Counted from the stretch's first letter, positions 1 through 7,570 are shown. The stretch: DNA of 40,147 nt from Lachnoclostridium sp. MSJ-17 (GCF_018918205.1 NZ_JAHLQB010000040.1:1-40147); one strand, 5' to 3'. The notes: generated by a model not told the origin, from the sequence alone. Numbers and translations: made by a program.

Positions 1-212
1 CCTAATTCGTTTCCGAGGCTTTGCCTGAGCAGTTCGTTGCTCATCATAAGCTTGTCTACGCTTTCTCTCATCTTCTTCGTAACGGCGATGTCTTGTCGGA
101 CATACTCGGTAACTATTTCTGCCGGAGTTTTCTCCTGCAATTGCTGTTGCGGTAGATTTACTTGTTCCCGTGGCGGCGCGTACTCGCCTGTTTCTCGATT
201 CTGTAAACTCAT
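1..212 (-). CDS. Out-of-frame ORF overlapping the relaxase 3' part, partial
   Basis: A second minus-strand frame opens at the ATG at 212 and runs at least 70 codons to the window edge, inside the relaxase frame. It begins MSLQNRETGEYAPPREQV and continues as a Gln/Glu/Lys-rich, helix-prone sequence (TEYVRQDIAVTKKMRESVDK). Its start has a full Shine-Dalgarno, AAAGGAGG, 9 nt upstream. The relaxase frame over the same DNA is an unusually Arg-rich sequence, so either both frames are used or the relaxase ends soon after the window edge. The layout recalls mobA/mobB-type overlaps in mobilization modules. No homologue is recognised and the function is unknown. Confidence 0.5.
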   Translation of the reverse strand, partial: MSLQNRETGEYAPPREQVNLPQQQLQEKTPAEIVTEYVRQDIAVTKKMRESVDKLMMSNELLRQSLGNEL

Positions 213-939
213 GTATTATCGCCTCCTTTGTGTACGCCTTTCCGAGCTTGTTGCCGCGAATTGGCTTCTTTTTATTGGGGTGCAAAAAGCTGATCGTTTT
301 TGCAGTGTTGCGTGCGATCGTCACGCCGTATTTGTTGAGGTGTTTTTCAAACTCATCCATGTTGTTACAGAGTTTGACCGCTTCCGCAATTACCTCTCGC
401 AGCTCTTCTTTCCATGAAGTGCCGCCTTTCAGAACAACGCGCCGTTCTTCGCTCTTGATGCGATCAGTCGACGGCTTTCTGAAATCCAGCGTAGAGTAAC
501 CGTATTTCGCGGCGATCTCGTTCGATAAGTCTTTCAGCTTGGTGTAGTCACTGTTGTTGTAGTGCAGCATTTTCCCGTTTACAAACGACACGCTGTTCAC
601 GATGATGTGACAGTGGACGTGGTGTTTGTCCGTATGCGTGGCAATGATATATTCATTATCGGGAAACGCCTGCTGCGCCAGCTCCTCCGTCAAGCGGTGG
701 GCTTCTTCGGGAGTAATATTATCCTTCGGGTCAAAACTGTGCTTGAAGTGATAATACTTCCTACTATCAAACCTCTGTGCCTTGTGAAACAACTGCGCTG
801 TTTCGGCGAATTGCCGCGCATAATCGCGGTTGTCATCAAGTGCGTAGGAAGTAACGATTGCAGCCTTCTTTTCATCGGTGATGTAGTCGATCGCTTTTGC
901 TGGCTTGGCTTTGCAGCCGCAGCCTTTGAATAAGGGCAT
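1..939 (-). CDS. Relaxase/mobilization nuclease, C-terminus cut by window edge
   Basis: Reading the minus strand from an ATG at 939 gives 313 codons without a stop, running off the window at position 1. Residues 102-112 (HTDKHHVHCHI) are the metal-binding histidine cluster of Relaxase/Mobilization nuclease proteins (PF03432 type, MOBP-like). Tyr19 in the N-terminal AIDYITDEKK stretch is the likely nicking tyrosine. By family knowledge the enzyme nicks oriT and pilots the strand during mobilization. It starts 4 nt after the stop of the MobC-like gene, with an AGGAG box upstream, so the two are co-transcribed. From about residue 243 the frame becomes very basic and low in complexity, and a second plausible frame opens there (see 1-212). 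Which frame carries the true protein end cannot be settled inside the window. Confidence 0.88.
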   Translation of the reverse strand, partial: MPLFKGCGCKAKPAKAIDYITDEKKAAIVTSYALDDNRDYARQFAETAQLFHKAQRFDSRKYYHFKHSFDPKDNITPEEAHRLTEELAQQAFPDNEYIIATHTDKHHVHCHIIVNSVSFVNGKMLHYNNSDYTKLKDLSNEIAAKYGYSTLDFRKPSTDRIKSEERRVVLKGGTSWKEELREVIAEAVKLCNNMDEFEKHLNKYGVTIARNTAKTISFLHPNKKKPIRGNKLGKAYTKEAIIHEFTESRNRRVRAATGTSKSTATAIAGENSGRNSYRVCPTRHRRYEEDERKRRQAYDEQRTAQAKPRKRIR

Positions 940-943
940 GTCC

Positions 944-1264
944 TCACGCTCCTATCTTTTTCGACAGCTCATAGAGCCGCCTATATGTATTCTGACATTG
1001 TTGCAGGGTAGTTAAAAGTTCTTGCTCAGTCAACGGTGAGAATTGATTAGCTCGCCGTGCAAGCTGATTGAGATTCACGCCCTGCCGTTTCAATTCCGAC
1101 AGCAGAGGAATATAATCGCTGATAACAATTACTTTTCCTTTGCTGATGGTTTCGATAAAGAATTCTGTCAGCGACTTTCCGCTCGCTGCAAGCTTCCTTT
1201 GCAGCAGTGCGTATTCTTTATAGTTCAGGCGAAACGACACCTGATGTGACCGTGTTCTTTTCAA
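944..1264 (-). CDS. MobC-like relaxosome accessory protein
   Basis: A 106-residue protein starting at a TTG codon (1264), with GGAGG about 10 nt upstream. The N-terminus (MKRTRSHQVSFRLNYKEYALL) looks like a ribbon-helix-helix DNA-binding arm. The later part (ELKRQGVNLNQLARRANQ) is the typical MobC motif in which the 'G.NLNQ.A..AN' residues recur across Firmicute mobilization proteins. MobC proteins bind oriT and help the relaxase melt the nick region. The gene sits directly upstream of the relaxase and just downstream of the inverted repeats at 1292-1342, the usual order oriT-mobC-relaxase. Length is normal for the family. Confidence 0.88.
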   Translation of the reverse strand: MKRTRSHQVSFRLNYKEYALLQRKLAASGKSLTEFFIETISKGKVIVISDYIPLLSELKRQGVNLNQLARRANQFSPLTEQELLTTLQQCQNTYRRLYELSKKIGA

Positions 1265-1291
1265 ATGGCTTTCGCCTCCTTCCTTGGGGGC

Positions 1292-1342
1292 TTGGGGGTC
1301 GCCCCCAACGAGGTGTCAATGGCTTGCCATTGGCGTACCTCG
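1292..1342. other. Candidate origin of transfer (paired inverted repeats)
   Basis: Two hairpins lie back to back just upstream of the MobC-like gene. The first is a perfect 7-bp stem, TTGGGGG-tcg-CCCCCAA (1292-1308). The second (1309-1342) pairs CGAGGT with ACCTCG and, inside it, CAATGG with CCATTG around a CTTG loop. A GC-rich stem next to an imperfect longer palindrome, immediately before mobC and the relaxase gene, is the usual appearance of oriT in such elements. The nick site cannot be assigned by eye. Confidence 0.55.
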
Positions 1343-1369
1343 CTATCCGTAAAATAAAGTACAGCGGGT

Positions 1370-1540
1370 TCAGATATAACAAATGATAAACCGACTGTGT
1401 TGAGCTTTGAGACCCGACAGAAGAAAGAGAATAACGAACAAATCATTAAAATTATCAGCGAAGCTGACGCAGCTTCCTCTGTTGGAAATCAAGACTCCGA
1501 ATAAGCGTTTAGCACCTCCAGTTAATTGATTTTTGCTCAA
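1370..1540 (-). CDS. Small hypothetical ORF upstream of oriT candidate
   Basis: A 56-residue ORF from a TTG codon (1540) with GGAG 8 nt upstream, reading MSKNQLTGGAKRLFGVLISN and then a hydrophobic stretch (DLFVILFLLSGL). An in-frame GTG at 1558 would add six residues but lacks a good ribosome binding site. It lies in the leader of the mob operon, between the predicted promoter (1603-1634) and the oriT candidate. The N-terminal half looks coding. The rest could be a decayed or frameshifted end, because an overlapping frame opens at the same place. No family is recognised. Confidence 0.3.
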   Translation of the reverse strand: MSKNQLTGGAKRLFGVLISNRGSCVSFADNFNDLFVILFLLSGLKAQHSRFIICYI

Positions 1541-1586
1541 TGGTTCTTCTCCTTTCACGATTGAATTCCGTCTTTTCTAAACTTCC

Positions 1587-1634
1587 TGCGTGTGACGGTA
1601 TCATTATACTAACACACGCATAATTATTTGTCAA
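1587..1634 (-). promoter_or_regulatory. Promoter and palindromic operator for the mob operon
   Basis: On the minus strand TTGACA (1634-1629) is followed by TATAAT (1608-1603). The 20-bp spacing is longer than ideal. The -10 box lies inside a perfect 8-bp inverted repeat, TGCGTGTG (1587-1594) and CACACGCA (1613-1620), which suggests a repressor site controlling transcription towards the oriT and mob genes. Confidence 0.5.
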
Positions 1635-1667
1635 TACTTGTAACTGCGTGATACGATTGATATTATT

Positions 1668-1714
1668 ACAGTTTTGAATCCTGCGTTGACAGTTTTGAGA
1701 TGATATGATATACT
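1668..1714 (+). promoter_or_regulatory. Promoter with direct repeats for the 1764 gene
   Basis: TTGACA (1686-1691) and TATACT (1709-1714) are separated by exactly 17 bp. The decamer ACAGTTTTGA occurs twice, at 1668-1677 and 1689-1698, 21 bp apart (two helical turns), with the second copy overlapping the -35 box. This is consistent with a cooperative operator. Confidence 0.65.
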
Positions 1715-1763
1715 CTTAACGAAAGTTCAGATAATATAGAATCACGGAAGGAGTTTTTTCAAG

Positions 1764-2783
1764 ATGAAAAAAATTTTTTTCTATATTGACCGCACTAACA
1801 AGCAAATACGGTTTATCCATTATCCAATCGACAGAAAGGGCAATATGATTGGAGAAACCGAGCAATATTCTTCTATCAGCTTTGATGACGTCCTCACCAT
1901 GACGGAAGAAATGAATCGTTCTTTTTTCACAGACTTACAGACAATTTGCGAGAGATTGCAGTATTACTTGGATTTCGGCAAACAAAAATATCCTGCCTGC
2001 GAAAAGGAGCTGGCAGAATACAGAAGCAAATATGTGAACAACTCCTTAGCCTTGATTCTGATAAACATCCTTGAAACCGAGTATTGGGCGCAAAGGGACA
2101 GGCTATTGTCGTGGGACCCGGTTATTATTGCGACCGCTTTCTTTAATACCAATATCAAGAGGGCAAAAAAAGCCCTGACCAATCTATGTCAGAAGCAGAA
2201 GAAAACGATAGATAAATTCAAGCAGTATATCGCACAGGATTTTGAGTGTGAAATAGATCAGTCGATGACCGCAAACGCAGGATATACCGCGAGAATCGAG
2301 GACGGCGAAAACCGCCTTTATATGAATTTGGATAGCAGTATTGAGCCGTTTGTTTATTTCTTCGCTTGGCAGATCAAGAACAGCAATATCAAGCTGTACC
2401 GCTGTATCAATTGCGGAAGAAAGTATTTCCACACCTCCGATAGAGTTTACTGTGGACGCGAAGAATGTCAGCACATCAAGCTGTTGGAGTACAACCGCAA
2501 CCTGCGCGAAACCCGCAAACAGGACGTTTACCGCAACCTGATCGACAGCTACAATGCCTATGTCCGCCAACTTAAACGCAAACTTACCTTAATGCGCATC
2601 GAGCAATCCGATATGCAAGCCTTTGAAGCAGAGCAGGAGCAGTGCGCCGCTGTCATCAGGGATTCTGTCAGCAATTACCGCGAACAGCAGAAGCCGGTTG
2701 ACGATGACTTGAACGCGCTGATTCAGGATAATCGGCAGAGGATGAAAGAGGTCACGGATAGGATTACGGAGAAGTATTTTTGA
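1764..2783 (+). CDS. DUF6076-like protein with Cys4 zinc-finger-like motif
   Basis: A 339-residue soluble protein with GGAAGGAG upstream of its ATG. Residues 214-235 hold a CxxC-x12-C-x4-C cluster (C214, C217, C230, C235; RCINCGRKYF...YCGREECQ), which probably binds zinc. The C-terminal third is charged and helical (NLRETRKQDVYRNLIDSY...), suggesting a coiled region. The overall pattern resembles the uncharacterised DUF6076 proteins of Firmicute mobile elements; that match is from memory and was not searched. It is transcribed divergently from the mob genes from its own consensus promoter and ends at a strong hairpin, so it is probably element cargo or an element regulator. No catalytic motif is visible. 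Confidence 0.7.
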   Translation: MKKIFFYIDRTNKQIRFIHYPIDRKGNMIGETEQYSSISFDDVLTMTEEMNRSFFTDLQTICERLQYYLDFGKQKYPACEKELAEYRSKYVNNSLALILINILETEYWAQRDRLLSWDPVIIATAFFNTNIKRAKKALTNLCQKQKKTIDKFKQYIAQDFECEIDQSMTANAGYTARIEDGENRLYMNLDSSIEPFVYFFAWQIKNSNIKLYRCINCGRKYFHTSDRVYCGREECQHIKLLEYNRNLRETRKQDVYRNLIDSYNAYVRQLKRKLTLMRIEQSDMQAFEAEQEQCAAVIRDSVSNYREQQKPVDDDLNALIQDNRQRMKEVTDRITEKYF

Positions 2784-2793
2784 TGACGTGAAA

Positions 2794-2833
2794 AATCCCC
2801 TACACTTGGCAGAGCTGTCAAGTGTAGGGGATT
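2794..2833 (-). terminator. Strong hairpin terminator between convergent genes
   Basis: A perfect 15-bp stem (AATCCCCTACACTTG and its complement) with a 10-nt loop. Read on the minus strand it is followed by a run of T, so it mainly terminates the LRR gene at 2846-5119. It can also stop plus-strand transcription from the 1764 gene. Confidence 0.85.
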
Positions 2834-2845
2834 CGCGTATGTGGT

Positions 2846-5119
2846 TCAGTTTTGCTTGCCTAATACAACATCGTATTCTGCGAGATACATTTGCAGATGT
2901 GTCGCATCGGCGATATTGATTTCGCCGTCACCGTTAGTGTCTGCTGCTGAGAGCTGTTCTTCTGTGAGCAATTCAAGCTCTGCAACGTGGCACTGAATGG
3001 CAGTTACGTCGGAAATAGTGATATTTCCGTCACCGGTCACATCACCGATCATCGCATCCTCCCATTCAATAAATGTAAAACCGTTATCATTCGCATACTG
3101 TTCTGCGGCGCTGCCCGGAACGCCGTAAATTGTAAAGCCGTCTATTTTATCTTCGAAGTTCCCAACATAACCAAAAGAGCGATTTCCGATGCTTGTCACG
3201 CTGTCGGGAATGATGACGCTTGTCAAGCCGGTGCAGCCCTCAAACGCATAACTGCCGATACTCGTCACGCTGTCGGGAATAGTGACGCTTGTCAAGCCGG
3301 TGCAGTTGTAAAACGCATAAGTGCCGATACTCGTCACACTGTCGGGAATGCTGACGCTTGTCAAGCCGGTGCAGCGGGAAAACGCTTCATAGCCGATACT
3401 CGTCACGCTGTCGGGAATCGTGACGCTTGTCAAGCCGGTGCAGCCGTAAAACGCCGAATCGCCGATACTCGTCACGCTATCGGGAATTACGGTTGACTTG
3501 CAACCGCATATCAACGTATTAGTAGCTGTTTCAATAATAGCGTTACAGTTGTTGCGGCTGTCATAGACACTGTTGTCAGAATCAACGGAGATACTTGTCA
3601 AGCCGGTGCAGCGGGAAAACGCTTCATAGCCGATACTCGTCACGCTGTCGGGTATCGTGACGCTTGTCAAGCCGGTGCAGCGGGAAAACGCTTGATCGCT
3701 GATACTCGTCACGCTGTCGGGTATCGTGACGCTTGTCAAGCCGGTGCAGTAGTAAAACGCATCAGCGTCGATACTCGTCACGCTGTCGGGTATCGTGACG
3801 CTTGTCAAGCCGGTGCGGGCCCTAAACGCAGCAAATGCAATTTCTTTTGTGCCGTCTCGAATGATAATAGAAGTGTTGTCGGGCATCGTTCCCTTATATT
3901 GGTAGGCAACCCTTCCGGCGTAAACCATGCCATCCGGCTGATTGTTGTACCATGCCGTATTGTCAAACGCATAACCGCCGATACTCGTCACGCTGTCGGG
4001 TATCGTGACGCTTGTCAAGCCGGTGCAGCCGAAAAACGTTTGATAGCCGATACGCGTCACGCTGTCGGGTATCGTGACGCTTGTCAAGCCGGTGCAACCG
4101 TAAAACGCTGCATAGCCGATACTCGTCACGCTGTCGGGAATGCTGACGCTTGTCAAGCCGGTGCAGCCCCTAAACGCCTCATCGCCGATACTCGTCACGC
4201 TGTCGGGTATCGTGACGCTTGTCAAGCCGGTGCATTTGTAAAACGCAGAACCTGCAATTCCTTTTGTGCCGTCTCGAATGATAATAGAAGTGTTGTCGGG
4301 CATCGTTCCCTTATATTGGTAGGCAACCCTTCCGGCGTAAATCATGCCATCCGGCTGATTGTTGTACCATGTTGTGCCGACAAACGCCTCCTCGCCGATA
4401 CTCGTCACGCTGTCGGGTATCGTGACGTTTGTCAAGCCGGTGCAGCCCCTAAACGCCAAATCGCCGATACTCGTCACGCTGTTGCCAATCGTGACGCTTG
4501 TCAAGCCGGTGCAGAAGCTAAACGCCACCCTGTCGATAGTCGTCACGCTGTCGGGAATCGTGACGCCTGTCAAGCCCGTGCAGCGGGAAAACGCAAATTC
4601 GCCGATACTCGTCACGCTGTTGCCAATCGTGACGCTTGTCAAGCCGGTGCAGCTGGAAAACGCCTCATAGCCGATACTCGTCACGCTGTCGGGAATCGTG
4701 ACGCTTGTCAAGCCGGTACAGCCGGAAAACGCAGATCTGTCGATACTCGTCACGCTGTTGCCAATCGTGACGCTTGTCAAGCCGGTGCAGCCTGTAAACG
4801 CATAATTGCCGATACGCGTCACGCCGTCCCCTATGACAACTTTTTTGACAGTTAATCCTCCCCTCGGCCCCCACGGCGATGTATCAAAAAGAGAATCAGG
4901 GTAATAAGCTTTATAATCCTTCATTGCACCATTACCGCTGATGGTGAGCGTGCCGGTATTATCAAGCGTCCATGTGCAGTCGCCCGTTTTGCCGCTTTCC
5001 GCCCCGACGCTCTCTTCCTGCGGCGCCATCTCCGCCGCCGATGACGCAAACGGAGCCGCCGTCAGCAACAGCGTTGCCGAAAGCAAAACGGCCAGTGATT
5101 GTTTGAATAGCTTTTTCAT
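2846..5119 (-). CDS. Secreted BspA-like LRR protein with C-terminal dockerin
   Basis: 757 residues from the ATG at 5119 (AAGGAGG 7 nt upstream; an upstream start would fall within the -10 region). A signal peptide ([20 protein letters not shown]...ASSAAE) is followed by a short beta-rich region ([19 protein letters not shown]). Then come 18 BspA/Treponema-type leucine-rich units of 23 residues with consensus [19 protein letters not shown]. Two units are interrupted by a 40-residue insert beginning WYNNQPDGM. The C-terminus carries two calcium-binding dockerin segments, [12 protein letters not shown] and [12 protein letters not shown], typical of type I dockerins that dock onto scaffoldin cohesins. 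The role inferred is an extracellular protein attached to a cohesin-bearing surface complex, possibly for adhesion. The DNA repeats are nearly identical, so copy number may vary between strains. Confidence 0.93.
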   Translation of the reverse strand: MKKLFKQSLAVLLSATLLLTAAPFASSAAEMAPQEESVGAESGKTGDCTWTLDNTGTLTISGNGAMKDYKAYYPDSLFDTSPWGPRGGLTVKKVVIGDGVTRIGNYAFTGCTGLTSVTIGNSVTSIDRSAFSGCTGLTSVTIPDSVTSIGYEAFSSCTGLTSVTIGNSVTSIGEFAFSRCTGLTGVTIPDSVTTIDRVAFSFCTGLTSVTIGNSVTSIGDLAFRGCTGLTNVTIPDSVTSIGEEAFVGTTWYNNQPDGMIYAGRVAYQYKGTMPDNTSIIIRDGTKGIAGSAFYKCTGLTSVTIPDSVTSIGDEAFRGCTGLTSVSIPDSVTSIGYAAFYGCTGLTSVTIPDSVTRIGYQTFFGCTGLTSVTIPDSVTSIGGYAFDNTAWYNNQPDGMVYAGRVAYQYKGTMPDNTSIIIRDGTKEIAFAAFRARTGLTSVTIPDSVTSIDADAFYYCTGLTSVTIPDSVTSISDQAFSRCTGLTSVTIPDSVTSIGYEAFSRCTGLTSISVDSDNSVYDSRNNCNAIIETATNTLICGCKSTVIPDSVTSIGDSAFYGCTGLTSVTIPDSVTSIGYEAFSRCTGLTSVSIPDSVTSIGTYAFYNCTGLTSVTIPDSVTSIGSYAFEGCTGLTSVIIPDSVTSIGNRSFGYVGNFEDKIDGFTIYGVPGSAAEQYANDNGFTFIEWEDAMIGDVTGDGNITISDVTAIQCHVAELELLTEEQLSAADTNGDGEINIADATHLQMYLAEYDVVLGKQN

Positions 5120-5157
5120 AAACAGACCTCCTTGTAGATATATTATATAACACCACA

Positions 5158-5186
5158 ATTATAGCACTGTTCCTGCTCCATTGCAA
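5158..5186 (-). promoter_or_regulatory. Promoter of the large LRR-dockerin gene
   Basis: TTGCAA (5186-5181), 17-bp spacer and TATAAT (5163-5158) with an extended -10 TG (TGCTATAAT). It lies about 40 bp upstream of the chosen ATG and supports 5119 as the start. Confidence 0.75.
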
Positions 5187-5239
5187 CAATTGCGCAATAC
5201 AAAATTACAGCCATAGTTTTGGCGGTTTTGCACAAAAAA

Positions 5240-5258
5240 AGCCCGACAAAATCGGACT
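5240..5258 (-). terminator. Terminator of tRNA-Gly
   Basis: On the minus strand, AGTCCGA pairs with TCGGGCT (one G-U) around a short T-rich loop and is followed by a run of seven T. It lies 31 nt beyond the tRNA 3' end. Confidence 0.8.
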
Positions 5259-5288
5259 TTTCTGCGCTAAATAAATACAGCAAAAATA

Positions 5289-5364
5289 TGGAGCGGATGA
5301 CGGGGCTCGAACCCGATACCTCCACCTTGGCAAGGTGGCGCTCTACCAGATGAGCTACATCCGC
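5289..5364 (-). tRNA. tRNA-Gly (GCC)
   Basis: A 76-nt cloverleaf read on the minus strand. The acceptor GCGGATG pairs with CATCCGC, the anticodon loop TTGCCAA gives GCC, the T arm contains GGTTCGAGCC, and CCA is encoded. It has its own promoter at 5418-5446. Confidence 0.97.
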
Positions 5365-5417
5365 ATTTTTGGCACCGCGTAGGGAATCAAATTTGTGACT
5401 CTCTGCACAAATAAGCT

Positions 5418-5446
5418 TTTATACCACAACTATATTTCTTTTTCAA
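5418..5446 (-). promoter_or_regulatory. Promoter of tRNA-Gly
   Basis: TTGAAA (5446-5441), 17-bp spacer, TATAAA (5423-5418) on the minus strand. It implies a leader of about 50 nt before the tRNA; in that leader TTTGTG and CACAAA can pair. Confidence 0.65.
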
Positions 5447-5470
5447 GTGGTTATCAGAAAACAATTTACA

Positions 5471-5498
5471 GCGGACAGACAAAAATCTGTCTGTCCGC
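5471..5498 (-). terminator. Hairpin terminator after the small LRR-dockerin gene
   Basis: A perfect 10-bp stem, GCGGACAGAC and its complement, with an 8-nt loop, 30 bp past the stop codon of the gene at 5528-6496. The minus-strand downstream sequence is only moderately T-rich, so termination may be partial. Confidence 0.65.
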
Positions 5499-5527
5499 CG
5501 TTTCGGTCTGCGAATTTGCGCAAACGC

Positions 5528-6496
5528 TTATCCTATTGTTACATCAAATTCAGCCAAATATCGTTGCAGCAGTGTCACGTCGTCAATCGTCACCTTGCCA
5601 TCGGTGTTGACGTCGGCTAAGGCGAGACGGTCGTCTGTCAGTTCTTCAAGACCGGCAAGATGGCGCTGCATAGCGGTTACGTCACGCACATTCACTTTGC
5701 CGTCGCCGGTCATATCGCCAATCGCTGCATCCACATATTCAATAAAAGTAAAACCGTTATCATTCGCATACTGTTCTGCGGCACTGCCCGGAACGCCGTA
5801 AATTGTCAAGCCGTCTATTTTTTTGCGACCCCAATTATAACCCAAAGAGCCAAATCCGATGCTTGTCACGCTGTCGGGAATGATGACGCTTGTCAAGCCG
5901 GTGCAGCGCTCAAACGCAGAACCTGCAATTCCTTTTGTGCCGTCTCGAATGATAATAGAAGTGTTGTCGGGCATCGTTCCCTTATATTTGTAGGCAACCC
6001 TTCCGGCGTAAACCATGCCATCCGGCTGATTGTTGTACCATGCCCTATTGTTAAACGCATCACCTTCGATATTCGCTAAGCTATCGGGAATGGTGATGCT
6101 TGTCAAGCCGGTGCAGCCGTAAAACGAATTACTGCCGATACTCGTCACGCTGTCGGGAATCGTGACGCTTGTCAAGCCGGTGCAGCCGTAAAACGCATAA
6201 CTCCCGATATACGTCACGCCGTCTTCAATGATAACGGTTTTGATATTAGCTCCCCACGGCGCAGTAGTAATCCATGTACCGTTGAGTTTTTGGGATGAAT
6301 AATCCCCCATCGCGCCGTAACCGCTGATGGTGAGGGTATCGTTATCGTCAAGCGCCCATGTGCAGTCGACGGTAGTTCCGCTTGTTGCGCCGACGGATTC
6401 CTCTGTCACCTCCGCAGCCGAAGCCGCAAACGGAACGACCGTAAATACGCTCAATGCCAAGCACAAACACAATAAAATCGATATTGCTTTTTTCAT
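5528..6496 (-). CDS. Small secreted LRR protein with C-terminal dockerin
   Basis: 322 residues from the ATG at 6496 (GGAGG 9 nt upstream). The order is signal peptide (MKKAISILLCLCLALSVFTVV...ASAAE), the same beta-rich N-terminal module as the 757-residue neighbour (CTWALDDNDTLTISGYGAM), only three [17 protein letters not shown] repeats, one [17 protein letters not shown] insert, and a dockerin with two calcium loops (DMTGDGKVNVRD, DVNTDGKVTIDD). It is a short paralogue of the protein at 2846-5119, separated from it by tRNA-Gly. Part of the insert-coding DNA is almost identical between the two genes. It lies 14 nt after the broken gene at 6511-6962 and shows no clear promoter of its own, so it may be read through from there. 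Confidence 0.9.
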   Translation of the reverse strand: MKKAISILLCLCLALSVFTVVPFAASAAEVTEESVGATSGTTVDCTWALDDNDTLTISGYGAMGDYSSQKLNGTWITTAPWGANIKTVIIEDGVTYIGSYAFYGCTGLTSVTIPDSVTSIGSNSFYGCTGLTSITIPDSLANIEGDAFNNRAWYNNQPDGMVYAGRVAYKYKGTMPDNTSIIIRDGTKGIAGSAFERCTGLTSVIIPDSVTSIGFGSLGYNWGRKKIDGLTIYGVPGSAAEQYANDNGFTFIEYVDAAIGDMTGDGKVNVRDVTAMQRHLAGLEELTDDRLALADVNTDGKVTIDDVTLLQRYLAEFDVTIG

Positions 6497-6510
6497 TCGC
6501 AAAGACCTCC

Positions 6511-6962
6511 TCAATCATTTGCTTTTTCTTGTTCCGCATAAAGCTTTTTGTAATAATTGTTCACGCTTTTTACGCGATTAGACAAAGTATCGATCAGCTT
6601 TTTTCCGCGTTCAGCTGCCTCGCGCACTGCGTTGTCGTTATACGGTATGTTTGCAAGGTTGTGCACCAAAGCGTCACGATCCTGCTTCCATGTGTACAGC
6701 TCGTCCAAAAGCTCCAAAGTCAGGCGCGAACGGGGATATTTTGCCGTGAAAGCAGAGTCGCTTTTGAGCTTGTTGATTTTTGCGGATAGCTTTAACTCTT
6801 GTCCTCTGCTATTGATGCACTTGACCCTTGCGCAAACCAGCGCTGAGCGGCAGCGATCCTCGGCGATCGCGTATTCTATGAATATCGCCTGATAATAAAA
6901 GCCCGCCCTGATCGCCTTTTCAAATCCTCGTGCATAGTTTTATAAGCTTCGTATTTTGCCAT
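6511..6962 (-). pseudogene. Frameshifted HEPN-like protein gene
   Basis: The minus strand begins MAKYEAYKTMHE from the ATG at 6962 (an in-frame ATG at 6980 is also possible). The frame then breaks near 6926 and continues one base out as GFEKAIRAGFYYQAIFIEYAI to the stop at 6511. Joined, the product is about 150 residues. Restoring one G in the GG at 6926-6927 rejoins the frames, so the lesion looks like a 1-nt deletion. The C-terminal part contains WKQDRDALVHNLA, an R-x4-H arrangement like the catalytic motif of HEPN RNase domains, in a helical context; this family call is inference. It could be an inactivated toxin or defence-type gene, or a sequencing error. Confidence 0.5.
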
Positions 6963-6980
6963 ATTTGGTTCCACAACCAT

Positions 6981-7467
6981 CACGCCCTCTATTTAGAATT
7001 AGTTTGAAAACACCAAATATCAATGTTTGTTTGAATATAACATATTGTTTTTGACGTTTCAATATATTTTAGCGAATATTCACGTGCAAACATGAAAAAC
7101 CACACCCGATAAAAACAAGTTATGTGTTTTTCAAAAACCAAAGAGCCATGATTTTCCGAAAGAATCTTTGTGTATCCAGATAAACATTGAAACGACTATG
7201 CTCGTTGTTAGATCACATAGGTACCTAAATTGCACATATAATAAAAACAGCCAAGCATGACAGACTTCTTCATACTCGACTGCGTTTTTCAGGATTTCTT
7301 GTGATTTTACGGCTCTAAATAACTGACAGATAAAATGACTGTTTATGTGACTGTTTATGACGTGTTAGTTTCTTTTCTTCAAGTTTTCTCAACTTGATTG
7401 TGGCAGTGCTCAAAACCTCAATGTTTAAGCCGATTTTCAGCATTTTCGCGTAATTTTGCAAAAGAAA
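6981..7467. other. AT-rich intergenic region without a recognisable gene
   Basis: About 490 bp between the broken HEPN-like gene and the tRNA-Pro terminator. No frame has a ribosome binding site and a protein-like sequence. A TGACTGTTTATG direct repeat (two copies, 7335-7360 region) and several A/T tracts are visible. A minus-strand frame ending at 7315 is fully open only because it reads through the tRNA-Pro 3' end and its terminator. Its lysine-rich end could be integrase debris but cannot be identified. Confidence 0.4.
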
Positions 7468-7491
7468 AGAGACGGTTAAAAAACCGTCTCT
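7468..7491 (-). terminator. Terminator of the tRNA-Gln/tRNA-Pro unit
   Basis: A 10-bp stem, AGAGACGGTT and complement, with a 4-nt loop, followed on the minus strand by TTTTCTTTT, immediately after tRNA-Pro. Confidence 0.88.
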
Positions 7492-7493
7492 AA

Positions 7494-7570
7494 TGGTCGA
7501 GGTGACAAGATTCGAACTTGCGACCCCATCGTCCCGAACGATGTGCGCTACCAAACTGCGCTACACCTCG
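7494..7570 (-). tRNA. tRNA-Pro (CGG)
   Basis: A 77-nt minus-strand cloverleaf. Acceptor CGAGGTG pairs with CACCTCG, anticodon loop TTCGGGA gives CGG, T-arm AGTTCGAATCT, encoded CCA. It is the second gene of the unit driven from 7708-7736. Confidence 0.97.

Noticed and set aside
562-933. Plus-strand ORF of 123 codons opposite the relaxase gene
   Set aside because: It is complementary to the relaxase coding sequence with its histidine motif and has no ribosome binding site.
3180-4800. Evenly spaced near-identical repeats resembling a CRISPR array
   Set aside because: The units code for BspA-type LRRs in one minus-strand frame with a signal peptide and dockerin. There are no unique spacers and no cas genes.
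2987-4855. Long plus-strand open frames opposite the LRR gene
   Set aside because: They are antisense shadows. The 69-bp repeats are multiples of three, so any frame free of stops in one unit stays open, and the translation ([16 protein letters not shown]) is a repetitive artefact without a ribosome binding site.
7315-7554. Minus-strand ORF of 79 codons
   Set aside because: It begins inside tRNA-Pro and reads through the tRNA terminator. It is not a gene, although debris remains possible (see findings).
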